Assembly: GCA_026168455.1 (NCBI GenBank)
Contig: CM047431.1
Span: 22,199,365 to 22,263,364 of the forward strand
Origin: Theocolax elegans
Lineage: Eukaryota; Arthropoda; Insecta; Hymenoptera; Cerocephalidae
Length of the DNA stretch: 64,000 nucleotides
Reading direction: 5' to 3'
Position numbers and translations under genes: made by a program. Positions 1-11,083 of this stretch are shown in pieces. Each line of letters begins with the position of its first letter. Position 1 is the stretch's first letter. The notes beneath the pieces were generated by a model that worked only from the letters and a program-made list of their open reading frames with translations, did not search any database and had not been told where the DNA came from.

Positions 1-1095
1 CAACATTTTCTTTTGAATCAATTTTACACACTTCAATTAATTTTTCCTTTACACTCTCATGTACAAAATGATAATGTATTTCTATATGTTTTGAATTTTT
101 CGTAAAATTACCATTATTTGCAATGTTTATTGCTCCCGAATTGTCTTCATAAATTTTTATAGATTCATTTATACTTATGTCGAATATTTTTACTAATTCT
201 CTTATAAATTTTATTTCACTTACTACCTCAGATAATGCTACATACTCTGCATACATCGAAGCTTTGGTTATACATTTTTGTTTTCGAGATTTCCAATCGA
301 TCACATTCCCATACATTTTTAAAACATATCCAGTCGTAGATTTTCGATCATTATTATCGCCTGCCCAATCGGCATCAACATAGCAAGTTATAGTATCGCA
401 ATTTTCATTTCTTTTATAGTGTAAATTTAAATCTTTTGTTAAGTACAAATATTTCAAAATTCGCAATACGTATTTCCAATGTGTTTCGCTATAACTATTT
501 TGATATCTACTCGAATAATTAACACTATAACTTATATCTGGCCTTGTATTTGAACTAATGTATAATAAAGCACCTATTAAATTTCTATATTTTATATTTG
601 ACTCACAGCTTTCAGATTTCTCTAGCTTTAAATTTGTCTCCATAGGAGTACTATACAATCTACTGTTTTGTATTTGATATTTCTCAACTAATGACTCTAT
701 ATATTTCGTTTGGCTTATAGTAAGCTTATTTTCTAGATAATCATAAGTTATATTTATTCCAAGATACTCTTTGATTTCTCCTAAGTCTTTCATTTTAAAT
801 TTATCTGACAAGAGTTTCTTAACGCTTTGAATGTTTTCCTTACTTTTAATGCAAATTAACAAATCATCTACATAAATCAAAATATAAATTTCATTTTTCT
901 CTTTACCTTTTTTATATAAACATAAATCTACATTACTTCTTTTGAATCCTAATTTTGTAATACACTCATCAAAACACTCATACCAGTCTCTCGGACTTTC
1001 TCGTAATCCATACAACGCTTTTGACAATTTGTATACTCTATTTGTTTTATCTTCGTAACCTTTTGGTTGATTTACATATACCTCAGAGTTTATTT
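1..1095 (-). pseudogene. copia reverse transcriptase/RNase H, C-terminal part
   Basis: This minus-strand frame is open to the window edge. It copies element RNA into DNA. It carries the copia RT signature YVDDLLI near 870-890, the VYVNQP finger motif near 1070, the STPMETN connection segment near 640 and an RNase H domain with a DADWAGD motif near 370. It continues the RT that begins at 1488, but a one-base loss at about 1090-1095 puts the two in different frames. The C-terminus and 3' LTR are not in the window. The family call is secure; the residue boundaries are approximate. Confidence 0.85.
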
Positions 1096-1488
1096 TTCAT
1101 TAAGAAATGCAGTTTCTACATCCATTTGTTCAATTTTTAATTCATTTTGACAACAATAAGAAAGTAAAATTTTTAAGGTTTGATTCTTTGCTACTGGAGC
1201 CTATATGTCATCAATTACATCTGTTTGTTGAAAACCTTTTACAACTAGCCTAGCTTTATATCTATCATCAGATTTTCTCGTATAAACCCATTTAACATCT
1301 AAGATTTTTTTGTCTTTTATTCTTTCTACTAATATCCAGGTTTTATTTTTATTTATGCAATCTATTTCTTGATTCATTGCTTTTTCCCAATTTTTACTAT
1401 CTTTACAATTTATCGCCTGCTCAAATGTACCAGACGTATCTATTCTACAGTAATTTACACATATGTTATAAGAACTTTTCACTTTCAT
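1096..1488 (-). pseudogene. copia reverse transcriptase, N-terminal part
   Basis: The translation shows the typical start of copia RT: WEKAMNQEID, then NKTWILVE, VKWVYTRK and YKARLVVKGF. A TAG stop at 1201-1203 falls where the family has an aromatic residue before APVAK. After it the frame stays open as far as the QMDVETAFLNE region, then meets TAA at 1090-1092. The segment joins directly to the truncated integrase upstream in a different frame, so a large internal deletion is inferred. Confidence 0.8.
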
Positions 1489-2308
1489 TCACATATTGAA
1501 TTAAACAATTATATACCTCATCTTTAGTCTTAATACAATAAACCTTAGCTATTTTGCTATAATCATCCATAAAAGAAACAAAATAATTTTCCCCATTAAA
1601 TCCAGTAGTTTTAAATGGACCGCAAACATCAGTATGTATAATCTCCAAAATATCGTTTGCTCGTGTTCTATTATTTTTAAATGGAAGATTATGCATTTTA
1701 TTCTGTATGCAAATTTTACACTTCATATATTCCGATTCAAGTTCATTAGGAATTCCCGTTAGCAACTGTTGTTTACATAATGTATTCAAATAACTAAAGT
1801 TTACGTGTCCTAAGACTCTATGCCATCGTTCCTTTTGACTCATATTTTTATTTTTCTTGGCACTATTTACATACGTCTCATATTTCAATTTACTTTTCAT
1901 TTTGAATACTCGATTTTCTTTGTAAGCTACAGCTATTAATCTATTATTTTTATCTATAACTTTTGCATAATTTCCTTTTGAAACAATCGTATTTTCGTTA
2001 TCGATTAATTTCCCAAAACTAATAAGATTCATGTTCATTTCTTTAGTATAAAATACATTTTTCATATTTACTTCATTTTGTTTTCCATACGCATCAAAAT
2101 AACTAACAACATTTCCAATCTTTGTTGCTTTTATAGACCGATTATCGCCTAAATAAATATTTATCGGTTCTTTCAAGACAATACATTTTTCAAAGTAACT
2201 TTCATCATTTACAATATGATCCGAATACCCGCTGTCTAATAACCAATGTATTTCGTTACCTGACCTAACGTCACCTTGGCTATGCTGCGCTGCATGAGCT
2301 GTTGCTGT
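1466..2308 (-). pseudogene. copia protease, GAG-pre-integrase and truncated integrase
   Basis: This part is in the same frame as gag but lies past a TGA stop. It opens with an aspartic-protease motif (WLLDSG, about 2240). The pre-integrase zinc module follows, with HRVLGHVNF and later CKICIQNKM. The start of the integrase core has HTDVCGPF, the first catalytic aspartate, and MDDYSK. The second aspartate and the glutamate are absent because the sequence jumps to RT at 1466-1488. About a kilobase of the usual gene is therefore missing, and no working integrase can be made. Confidence 0.85.
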
Positions 2309-3091
2309 TCAAGCGCTCGAACCAGGTCCGCTCTGCTCACCTTGGTTTAAAACTTGTTGTCGACGAAAATTTCCATGCCCTCTGCTGTAGTTGCCTCTTG
2401 TGCCTTGCCGTCCTCTGTCTCTACTGCTTTGACCTCGAGTTGAAACTTGCCATGTTCCGCTGCTTTGTGCTGCTTGGCCTCCATCTTGACATTCTTTTGC
2501 GAAATGTCCAGCTTTCCCGCATTTATAGCAATTTCCTTTTTGACTTTTCTTCGCAGTAAATACGTTTGATCTTTTTTCATTATCTTCATTTTGATTTTTC
2601 AATTCAGCTAGTTTAATTTTATTCTTTACATAATCTGTCGTTTGATCTTCTTCTTTTAATGTATCGATCAAATCACCAATATAACTGTATGATTCTGGCA
2701 ACGTGTTTAGTATATAATTTAAATTCTCTTTTTCACTTATTTTGGCTCCTGCGCTTTTCAATTCGTTCACAGCTTTTTCAAAGTCGGTGAAAAATGACGC
2801 TGTATCACCATAATTATTCAATCTTATTTTTTCAATTTTGTTTCTGCACACAATTTGTAATGCTGTAGATTCTTTCAAATACATGCCGTCTAATTTCTTT
2901 ATTATCTCATAGGCTGTTGTCTCTTCACAAACAAATTCCAATTGCCTATCTGAAATCGAGCTGTATATTATATTAATAGCCTTTAAATCTTGTTCATCCC
3001 AATTTGCTGCATCTGTAATAGCTTTTTCCCTTGTAATCACTGTATCACATTTTTCCATCTTCATAAACATTGTGATTCTCTTATTCCACAT
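2309..3091 (-). CDS. copia Gag
   Basis: The 260-residue ORF begins with ATG about 110 nt inside the primer site. The N-terminal 190 residues fit the copia capsid region (UBN2-like; LDGMYLKES and LNTLPESYSYIGDLI are visible). A CCHC zinc knuckle, CYKCGKAGHFAKEC, follows near residue 190, then a basic, Gly/Arg/Gln-rich RNA-binding tail. In copia elements gag and pol normally form one ORF. Here TGA at 2309-2311 ends the frame just before the protease, so the short product may be a mutation rather than the normal design. Confidence 0.85.
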   Translation of the reverse strand: MWNKRITMFMKMEKCDTVITREKAITDAANWDEQDLKAINIIYSSISDRQLEFVCEETTAYEIIKKLDGMYLKESTALQIVCRNKIEKIRLNNYGDTASFFTDFEKAVNELKSAGAKISEKENLNYILNTLPESYSYIGDLIDTLKEEDQTTDYVKNKIKLAELKNQNEDNEKRSNVFTAKKSQKGNCYKCGKAGHFAKECQDGGQAAQSSGTWQVSTRGQSSRDRGRQGTRGNYSRGHGNFRRQQVLNQGEQSGPGSSA

Positions 3092-3200
3092 GATTCGGAC
3101 TTTTCACTTTACTCAGACACGTGGCTTCCTTTCTTCTTTCTTCTTAATTATTTCCTTATTTTCCCGAAGGTCGATAAGAAAATAATTAAAAATACTAACC

Positions 3201-3214
3201 GCGCTCTGCTACCA
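3201..3214 (-). other. copia primer binding site (initiator Met tRNA)
   Basis: On the minus strand the bases directly after the 5' LTR read TGGTAGCAGAGCGC, complementary to the 3' end of insect initiator methionine tRNA. It touches the LTR end at 3215, which fixes the LTR boundary and the direction of the element. Confidence 0.85.
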
Positions 3215-4088
3215 TGTTGAGGTGTGGATATATAATGGAGAGAATTTTATTTAATAATGATGTGGATTTATTTAACTACTACTTCTTATATACATCGACG
3301 TGTTCATTTGGCGAAGGCTCAAGCCAGAGAGCTCGAGTACCAGTGATAGTCGTATTGTCCGACGTCTCTCGCAGTATAGTCGTACTCACATACATACTGG
3401 AGAGAGGATACTTACAAGTGTGTCTCCACTCACACTCATTAGCACGCTCACTCATTTCGGCGTGCTTCACACTATACATGATTAGCGTACAATATTGAAC
3501 TTGCTTTTTCTTTGTGTTAACTACGTTGTGTTTTGTTCCAATTATTTATTTAATTATTTATTAATTGTTTATTTATTTATTTATTTTATTTTATTGATTT
3601 CTATTTTTATAATAATGTGTAAATCACATAAAGGAGAGGTAAATGTTGGCTATATAACCTTAACTTCTGTGCAATACTTATCTTCGAGAATTTGTATTTA
3701 TTATACTTTGTCTTTAATTCATAGTGCAACGATTCAGAGATACTACGAAAGAATTTTTATAATTTTTAATGAATATTGACGTGTAGTAAGTTACCAATGT
3801 AATAATTATAATATATGTATATTCAATCTTGTTATTATAATCTAATGTAAAATATGTGTAATAAAGGTAATGCCTGAAGAGGATGGAAAATTTCCATCGA
3901 AACGTTGCAATGTAATGTAAACAATACAGTGTGTTCATCAATTATCGATACAATACCTAATCTACAATATTGAACTTGGTTTGAACTTGGGTATATAACA
4001 TTAACTTGGTTTGAACTTGGGTATATAACATGAACTTGGTTTGAACTTGGGTATATAACAATATAAATGTACATATTATATTTCAACA
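3215..4088 (-). repeat. copia 5' LTR
   Basis: About 874 bp, bounded on the minus strand by TGTTGA and TCAACA, a perfect 6-bp terminal inverted repeat. The primer site abuts its inner end. The outer part (about 3968-4060) holds three tandem copies of a roughly 33-bp unit with TTGAACTTGG and GGGTATATAAC, plausibly the promoter-side repeats. A hairpin motif at 3873-3910 inside it is listed separately. The long open frames in the LTR are not coding. Confidence 0.75.
3873..3910 (+). other. hammerhead-like hairpin motif, copy 1
   Basis: The motif reads CTGAAGA, then a 7-bp stem with an A/T loop, then GAAAC. This is the arrangement of the hammerhead ribozyme core (CUGANGA, stem II, GAAA). An extra G between CTGAAGA and the stem departs from the canonical core, so cleavage is not assured. 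Similar motifs are known in the terminal repeats of Penelope-like elements. Two related copies lie at 42075-42110 and 42970-43008. Confidence 0.45.
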
Positions 4089-4114
4089 CATCTTATATAC
4101 AAAGAAATGATGTA

Positions 4115-4441
4115 TGTTGGGAAATCTTGGAAAAGCTGCGCTGTTCATCCCCTCCTTGATTCTAAGTGGTCGCGCTGCCATCTGAGTTCAGAAGAAAAAG
4201 GGCGCCAAGAGCTCTGTCCCCACGTGCTCATTATCTCTCTGGCGTTCGCTGGAAGTCGATGGACCGGAAAGCCACATTGTTCATATTTAGCAGTTATCTT
4301 GTTTAATTGTTCTGTAGTATCAATAATAAATTAAGGTTCACCCGTTTCAAGATTAGTGTTTTCTTTTACACCAGGATCTTCCTGTCAGCACTAGTAAGTA
4401 CGATAACCCCCCCCCCCCCCCCGGAACAATTATTATCAACA
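4115..4441 (+). repeat. BEL 5' LTR
   Basis: 327 bp from TGTTGGGA to TCAACA. It contains an AATAAA-like signal near 4322 and a run of about 16 C at 4407-4422 that is only 7 C in the 3' copy. The primer site begins one base after its end. Confidence 0.9.
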
Positions 4442-4442
4442 T

Positions 4443-4460
4443 TGGTCCTTCGAGCCGGAT
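4443..4460 (+). other. BEL primer binding site (Tyr tRNA)
   Basis: TGGTCCTTCGAGCCGGAT is the complement of the 3' end of insect tyrosine tRNA, CCA included. It starts one base inside the 5' LTR. Confidence 0.8.
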
Positions 4461-4479
4461 CTCGGGAGAAGTCTCCCTC

Positions 4480-4522
4480 TTTCTCACTCTCTCGCTCTCA
4501 CTCTCTCGCTCTCACTCTCTCG

Positions 4523-4560
<38 letters not shown>

Positions 4561-4572
4561 CTCTCTCTCTTT
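4480..4572 (+). repeat. CT-rich microsatellite
   Basis: Imperfect CT repeats with interspersed CTCG units lie just inside the BEL primer site. They create a spurious open frame rich in Ser and Leu. Confidence 0.9.
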
Positions 4573-5355
4573 ATATGTGTCATTTTATATGCGCTTGAAA
4601 GGTGACTGAAGTTTTAGTTCTAGGTTATGTACATGCGAATTATTAATTGAAACCGCACGTGGCGTACGTTACCATCAGTCGGTAATACAGATTTGTCTTT
4701 ACGTGACATGTTACCTTATGGAAATTTCTTTCTTCTTTGTATGTATATTTATGATTTATCGTACAACACGCAAATACTTTTAATAGAATAAACTCTTATC
4801 TCAAAATATTTTACTATATATTGTAAAGAGATTTCTTTATAATATTTTGATTGGTGTTGCTATTAATTGTATATAATTTATTTAAATTCCGTGTGAAACG
4901 TGTGCGATTCTGTATTTAATTGTATTAGAATTGTATTATATGCGCCGAGTGAGGAATGTTTGTACGTGTGTTATTTATATGTTGGCGTACTGTATAAACG
5001 GCTTAGCAATTTGATGTTTTTATACAACAAGTCGAAACTATTGAGAATTTGCTTCTAAAATTTATGTAAAATTTCATTGAGTATTTTTATTTGAGCCTTT
5101 ATATTTTGAATACTGTTAATATCGACTAATAATTAGGTTAATCTTATTGATTTTGCGACTTTGTAATTTTTATTGATTATACGTTGAGTATTTTTAATGC
5201 AATGCTGAGTGATGAGTGTGCAATTTATGCAGTTTTTGAGATAATTATTGTTTGGTTTATATTTGTATTTATACGGTGTTGTACAAAATTGTAGAAGCGG
5301 TGTGTTGCGTGTGTGTTTTTTTTATATTTTTAATTGTGTATGTTGTACAGTATAA
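4573..5355 (+). other. BEL leader or LINE 5' UTR, no gene seen
   Basis: About 780 bp of AT-rich sequence between the CT repeat and the LINE ORF1 start. No coding frame, promoter motif or clear junction is visible. The join between BEL leader and LINE sequence must lie here or immediately upstream. Confidence 0.5.
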
Positions 5356-6455
5356 ATGAGCGGGAAACGCAATTCGAAGGCTGTAAATTGCTCTTGTTCT
5401 AGGAAGGCTATTTCAAACTTGCTTAAGGTTTGTAGTCAGTGTGGCAACCTCTTTCACCCGGGTTGTGCCACTCGTTATCTGGATAGCAAGCCGTCTGACG
5501 TATGTTGCGCTTTAAATATTGGTGAATCCGTCGACAAGACGTCGTATTTAAATTTGCTTAGACTTAAGGATGCAAATTCGTGTTCGACTACTGCACGTCG
5601 TAGTGCTATTGATTCTTCCCGCGATTTAGATTTAAATTTAAATTTAAACTCTGAATTTTCTTCTGAGATGGATTTAGCTACGCCCGTAAACCAAAATTCT
5701 TCACTCGCAATGGCTTCTTTGCCGGAAAATTGGGAGCTGTTAACCTCTTCGCAACAGTCGGCATTTTTATTCAGCAGCAACAAGCTAAATCTAGATAATG
5801 TAAATAATAATCTCAACAACAAACTAGATGGTATCATTAAATCTCTCGATACTCAGAATTCTCAGATATCCACTTTAGAATCGGAAAACGCGGCCTTGCG
5901 TACTGAAGTGGCGCAACTTAAAGATTTGCTAACTAGAGGAGTGCCGAATACCCAAATAAAGGTAACGGGCATCCCTTCATCTTGCTCGATTCCTTTAAAG
6001 CAATTGGCTAAGAACATTTTACATGTTCTCGATCTTGACCATCTTAGTTCAGATATTTTAGACGTGCGTCCGTTTGTTGTTAAGAAAAGCTCATCGGTTT
6101 CTTCAATTCCGTCCTCTAGTCAGGCCTCTCAAAATGCCACTAAAACCTTTATAATTAGACTTAAGTCTTCAGAAACGCGAAATTTTATTTTAGAGGTTAA
6201 GCGTAAATTTGGTATCCTCAAATTGGGTCGATATCAGAGGGCGCTGATAGTTCGTCATCAACCACCGTTAACTTGTTTGAGATGTTACCCCCTGCTATCC
6301 ATGAGTTGCGATTATTAGTTAAGAGTAAACTAGAGCCTTTGAATTATAAATTTATATGGACGCGTGATAGTGTTATTTATGTAAAGAAGGATGAGAAATC
6401 TGAGTGCTTCCAGATCTTAACCGAGGCTGACCTCAATGATGTTTTATTCTTATGA
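5356..6455 (+). pseudogene. LINE ORF1 with PHD-like, coiled-coil and FP-like domains
   Basis: The first 320 codons are open from ATG at 5356. Residues 12-51 hold a PHD-like zinc pattern (C12, C14, C26, C29, H34, C37, C50). A Ser/Asn-rich spacer leads to a probable coiled coil at about 150-195 (LESENAALRTEVAQL). An RNA-binding-like segment follows (FIIRLKSSETRNFIL). Near 6285 the frame shifts. The continuation to 6455 shows a FIWTRDSVIYVKK stretch like the C-terminal domain shared by LINE ORF1 proteins and baculovirus FP25K. Such proteins coat LINE RNA. The frameshift makes this copy defective. Confidence 0.75.
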
Positions 6456-6890
6456 CTACCTAACACTCAGTTAACGGTTGGTGATTCTTCAAAAACCTCC
6501 GCTAAGGTATCTTCTGTCGTTTCTTATGTAAGAGTTGGCCATATTAATGTGAATTCGTTACTGGATCATCGTGCCGAAGTTGAGACGTTATTAGTGTCTG
6601 AGGACCTCGATATTCTTGTTTTGTCGGAGTCATGGTTAACCCCAAATAGGCCAAATTCTATTTACAATGTCAATAACTATACTCTTGTACGGAATGATCG
6701 TGGTTTGGCTTCTACTACTGGCAAGCGAGAGTATATACAAGGTAGTGTAGTGGCGTGTTATGTGAGAGATAGTATTGTATTTCGTATAATAGAGGCCCCT
6801 CAGATTAAAGATGTTAATGAAACTGAGTGTTTATTTTTGGATTTATTAGTTGGTAGTTCTAAGATTCTTTTGGCAGTTGCTTATCGTAGA
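5356..6890 (+). mobile_element. 5' half of a CR1/Jockey-type non-LTR retrotransposon inside BEL
   Basis: ORF1 and the start of an ORF2 apurinic-type endonuclease occupy the place where BEL gag should be. The LINE stops abruptly near 6888, within the endonuclease domain, and BEL gag zinc-knuckle sequence follows without a gap. Loss of the 3' half is unusual, because LINE insertion normally loses the 5' end. Template switching during reverse transcription, or a later deletion, is inferred. Confidence 0.75.
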
Positions 6891-7145
6891 CGCCATATTT
6901 ACGGCCGCAGACTATGTTACAACTGTTTCCGTGAAGGCCACTCGTCGAGAGTGTGCCCCTCAACAAATTCATGTCGATCCTGTCAAAAGAGACACCACTC
7001 ACTCATTCATGAGTGTTTCGCGAAACGATCGGATCAGCCAGCCGATGAAGAAATTCCAAAAAAGAAAAGTCGCTTAGGTGTTGGAGAACCCCTTTCGCGG
7101 CTGTCAGAGTCCCAGATCGATCCAAAGCCATCTCCACAGCTCTGA
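6549..7145 (+). CDS. in-frame fusion: LINE endonuclease N-terminus plus BEL Gag zinc knuckles
   Basis: This 198-residue open frame starts as LINE endonuclease (INVNSLLDHR, DILVLSESWL, then a typical core strand ending in LLAVAYRR near residue 115). It then switches without a stop to the C-terminal nucleocapsid part of BEL Gag: CYNCFREGHSSRVC is the first CCHC knuckle and CRSCQKRHHSLIHEC the second. The endonuclease lacks its later catalytic Asp/His motifs. The frame is probably open by chance or by mechanism of formation. No promoter or leader specific to it is visible, so expression as a protein is unproven. Confidence 0.6.
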   Translation: MNSLLDHRAEVETLLVSEDLDILVLSESWLTPNRPNSIYNVNNYTLVRNDRGLASTTGKREYIQGSVVACYVRDSIVFRIIEAPQIKDVNETECLFLDLLVGSSKILLAVAYRRRHIYGRRLCYNCFREGHSSRVCPSTNSCRSCQKRHHSLIHECFAKRSDQPADEEIPKKKSRLGVGEPLSRLSESQIDPKPSPQL

Positions 7146-7960
7146 CTATCCGTCTTTCCTACGGCCCGTGTTGTCATCGGAGACGGGAAGCAGAAGCGGG
7201 TGACTATCCGAGCTTTGCTGGATCCGTGTTCAGACACAACCATAGTAACCACGACTCTGGCTCGTCGACTGGGTGGTCGTTTGGAACACATCTGCATGCC
7301 CGTCTCAGGAGTATCCGTAGCAACGGTAAGCTCAGCCCAGCTGAGGACCCGCATATATATTCACGATCCCACGAAGCCGACGCCGTGGTGGATAGAGGTC
7401 TACGGGGTTCGAAGCATTGGCATCGTCACACCCACCAGAAATACAAGCAGCCAAATTTCATTGGTCGAAGGAGTCCCTCTCGCGGATCCGAAATTCAGGG
7501 AACGACAAGGCATTGACATAATTTTAGGAGCAAATGTATTTGGCCGAGCCATCCTTCCCGGCGGGATTCGAGGAGCCTCCTTCGTCGCCCAGCAGACGGT
7601 CTTCGGCTGGACCATCTCTGGTACTATCCCGTTGGAATCTGCAGCGCTGCAAGCCGTGGCCACCACGATTGCCCATGAACCAATTCAAGAGATCCGATCT
7701 CACGAGAAACTAGTGAATTTGGTCCAGAGGTTCTGGGCCACAGAAGAGATCCCCCAACTGACTAGGCGATCGAAAGAAGACTCCGAATGTGAGACCAAGT
7801 TCTCCACCTATACACGGACTCGAGATGGACGCTATATAGTCCCCCTCATGATAAGGGACGACGATCTCCGACTACTAGGGGAGAGCCTCCCGCAAGCTCG
7901 GCTGACGCTGTCGGAGACAGTCCTTGCACAGGATAATGCAAAGGGACCCTCAACTCGCCG
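7146..7960 (+). pseudogene. BEL protease and start of reverse transcriptase
   Basis: The frame is open after the gag stop at 7145. It carries a BEL-type aspartic protease with an LDPCSDTTIV active-site strand, where the family usually has LD-x-GS. IDIILGANVF and QTVFGWTISG, typical of the protease end, follow. RT then starts with RFWATEEIP and FSTYTRTRDGRYIVPL. Near 7930-7960 the reading passes into another frame, in which RT continues. The Cys next to the catalytic Asp may reflect decay. Confidence 0.8.
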
Positions 7961-9744
7961 AAGAGTGCAGAAGGTTCATGGAAAATTATTTGAGTCTAGG
8001 TCACATGCGACTCCTCACGCCGAAGGAACTGACGCAGACCGACGTGAAGGCGAATTACCTTCTGTACCATGCAATATGGCAACGCAGCGGTGACGGGCCC
8101 AAATTGCGGATCGTCTTCAACGCGTCGCACCCCACCTCCACCAGACGTAGCCTCAACGACTTACTGCTAGCAGGGCCCAAACTTCAGGTGAAACTCGCAG
8201 CCATCATAACCAAGTGGAGACGGTATCGAGTCGCCTTCTGTACGGACATCAAGATGATGTTCCGCCAGATCCGAGTGGTCGAACAGCACTCACATCTCCA
8301 ACGGATTATCTGGACTCCTTCCACGAATGACCGTGTTCATCATTACGCGCTCCAGACGGTCACGTACGGGGAAAGCTGCGCACCATACTTGGCCCTCCAC
8401 ACCCTAAAGCAACTGTGCGCTGACGAAGGAGAGCAATTGCCGGAAGCAGTCGACGTCGTCAGCAATGAGATCTACGTGGACGATCTCCTGACTGGAGCCA
8501 ACGACCTAAGTTCCGCTCGAAGGCGCCGAGCTCAGCTGGTGCAACTCCTCATGGCGGGCGGCTTTGAGTTAAAGAAGTGGGTTTCCAATTGCCCAGAGCT
8601 TCTCGACGAAATCGACTCAGCCGACAGGCTGCGTCCAAACTGGCTCCAACTGTCCGAAGACCCCGTCAACGAGTTAGGCCTAACCTGGAATCCAATCAAG
8701 GACGATTTTCTCTTTGTTCCACCAGAGACTTTCGAGGTCAACCCACTCACGAAAAGAAGGATGCTAGCTGGTTTGGCCAGAACCTTCGATCCAGCCGGTT
8801 GGCTCGCCCCCCTCACCATCACTGCAAAACTAATCATTCAGGACCTTTGGCGAGGCCACTTTGACTGGGATGAGACATTGCCGCAACCATGGGAAGACAA
8901 GGGGCGACGATTCGAGGAAAACGTGAAGAACGTGGGGCAGCTGAGGCTTCTACACTGGATCGGGACATTGAATTCGAGCCGCGTTCAGCTCCACGTCTTT
9001 GCGGATGCAAGTCGTAGGGTTATGGCCGCCGTCGTATACAGTCGGGTGATCGACATCTCTAGGCAAGTCGCGACAAGCCTGCTACTGGCCAAGACCAAAT
9101 TAACTCCGATTCGAGGTCTTCGACCACCCGCAGAAAAGGCGATCAGAATGACGATTCCAAGACTCGAACTACGGGCCGTGCTCCTCGCATCAAAGCTTCT
9201 TCAGTACGCCGCCGTCCACCTGAGCGTTCCGTCCGCGGATTGCCATGCCTGGAGCGACTCCCGGGTAGTTCTCCATTGGATTCGATCCGACGAAACTTTA
9301 GCAAACCACATTGTGGAAGGTTACGTCTGCCATATTCAAGAGATCACGAATGGAATCACTTGGCGTTACGTCCCCACACACGACAACCCCGCAGACCTAG
9401 CCACCCGTGGAATGGACGTCACTTGTCTGAACAAATCCGACCTATGGTGGAGCGGTCCTTCCTGGTTGAGGAGCCCACCAGAAGAGTGGCCGCGACAGCC
9501 CGCCTCCACCGGCTGCGGTCCAACCGCCGGCTTAGAGACTCTTTGCTGCTCCACACGAGTAGCGACAGAGGATCCCGAACTCATCAAAAGGTTCTCAAGT
9601 CTAGAGCAACTGTTGCGCATTATGGTTCGATGTCGCAGAATCTTCCGCGCCCGCTTGTCAACCAAAGCCACACCACCTTTGGCTCCTCTTACCACTATCG
9701 AGTTGCTGCAAGAATTCTTAACGGCAGTCCGTCTTAGCCAATAA
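7924..9744 (+). pseudogene. BEL reverse transcriptase and RNase H
   Basis: The 606-codon open stretch has the BEL RT core: LRIVFNAS, the FCTDIKMMFRQIRV palm strand, and the catalytic box IYVDDLLTGA. The connection segment contains FELKKWVSN and ELGLTWN. RNase H follows with FADASRRVMAAVVYSRV and WSDSRVVLHWIRSDE. It ends at TAA 9742-9744, with TAG close behind, where integrase should continue. The RT catalytic residues look intact, but the protein is cut from protease by a frame change and from integrase by stops. Confidence 0.85.
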
Positions 9745-9762
9745 CAATACTTTATCCGTTAG

Positions 9763-11005
9763 ATGATAACACTTAGGGCAAAGGGATCCGTGAAGTACAA
9801 TCGGGCCCTTCGTCAACTGGCACCCTTTTTGGACGAAAACGAAGTCATTCGTGTCGGAGGAAGGCTGCAAAACTCCAATCTCGAGTACGACGAGAAGCAC
9901 CCGGTCATTTTGGATGCCAGAAGTGATCTCGCTAAATTGATCATAAAGTGGGCCCATTTGAGGAGCTTACATGGCGGGTTCAGAGCAACCTTCGTCCGGG
10001 TTATTCAGAAGGCCTGGATTGTAGGTGGAAGGGTAGGCCATCAAGGCGTACGTGCGAAATTGTGTTGTCTGCGCCAAGGCATCACCGAGACCGGGACAAC
10101 AAATCATGGCCGGTCTGCCTGAAGTTCGGATTGTTCCAAGCAGACCCTTTAGTCGCTGCGGCCTCGATTACGCTGGCCCGTTCCAGATCTTAAGAACTAG
10201 AGGGCGTGGAGTAGCTTCCACTAAAGGTTACATCGCCCTCTTTGTTTGCCTTAGTACGAAAGCCATCCATCTGGAGGTTGTGGGAGACCTCACTAAGGAA
10301 AGCCTGATTGGTGCCCTTACCAGGTTCACCGCCCGCAGAGGCAAGCCAAAGGAAATTTGGAGTGACAACGGCCGTACTTATTGAAGAACAACTCGCTCAA
10401 GAGGATATCACCTGGAAATTCATCCCTCCAGCCACCCCCACTTTGGGGGCATCTGGGAGGCCGGAGTGAAGTCGGCCAAATCGCACTTACGTCGTGTAAT
10501 TGGACCTCGCAAGCTGACCTATGAAGAGATGGGCACGCTTCTTGCCGAGATAGGGATGGTCCTGAACAGCCGACCTCTGACGCCCATTACGGGCGAAGTG
10601 GATGATATTGACGCCCTCACACCAGCCCATTTTCTCACGGGAGGTCCGTTGACGACTATCCCACGCCCATCAACCGAAGGAATTGACCTGAACCACCGGA
10701 AACATTGGGAGCTAATCAAAGGCCTCCGTGACAACTTCTGGGGACGCTGAGCGAGAAAGTACCTCAACACACTCCAACAAAGGGTCAAATGGACAACGCC
10801 CCGGCTCAACATCGCCGTGGGAGACCTGGTCATCTTGCTAAACCCATCGCTGATCAGGTCGAATGGAAGATGGCCCCTGGGCCGAGTAATCGAGACACAC
10901 CCAGGATCCAACGGATATACCAGAGTCGTGACAGTAAAAACTGCTCTTGGTACTTACAAAAGACCGATAACAAAATTGGCCCGACTGCCAATCTCAACCG
11001 AGTAA
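9763..11005 (+). pseudogene. BEL integrase, fragmented
   Basis: Pieces in at least two frames cover the gene. 9763-10050 has the zinc-domain start (VIRVGGRLQNS, HLRSLHGG). 10052-10384 has NCVVCAKASP, the first catalytic aspartate in CGLDYAGPF, and the second in IWSDNGRTY, then a TGA. 10466-10750 has the tail (VLNSRPLTP, LTPAHFLTGG). A last part runs to 11005 with VGDLVILLN and WPLGRVIETHPG. Stops at 10382-10384 and 10748-10750 and frame changes near 10050 and 10390 show that it is dead. Confidence 0.8.
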
Positions 11006-11083
11006 CCGGCCCATTTACGGTCCGTATCCATGTCAGACCAAGGGCTAAATAGCCAGTTCGTTCACGGAACGAGGCGGGCGAGA

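Larger units (their letters stand above)
1..4088 (-). mobile_element. Ty1/copia LTR retrotransposon, 5' part
   Basis: A copia-type element reads right to left: 5' LTR, initiator-Met primer site, gag, protease, integrase start, reverse transcriptase and RNase H. Its 3' end and second LTR lie beyond position 1. The single gag-pol frame typical of copia is broken by in-frame stops at 2309-2311 and 1201-1203, a large deletion near 1466-1488 that removes most of integrase, and a one-base loss near 1090. This copy is dead. Target duplications cannot be checked because one end is outside the window. Confidence 0.9.

Noticed and set aside
3214..3498. Small open frames on both strands in the copia LTR
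   Set aside because: They overlap each other inside a regulatory repeat and show no domain.
4307..4609. 100-codon frame rich in Ser and Leu
   Set aside because: It crosses the LTR end and a CT microsatellite; the translation is repeat-driven.
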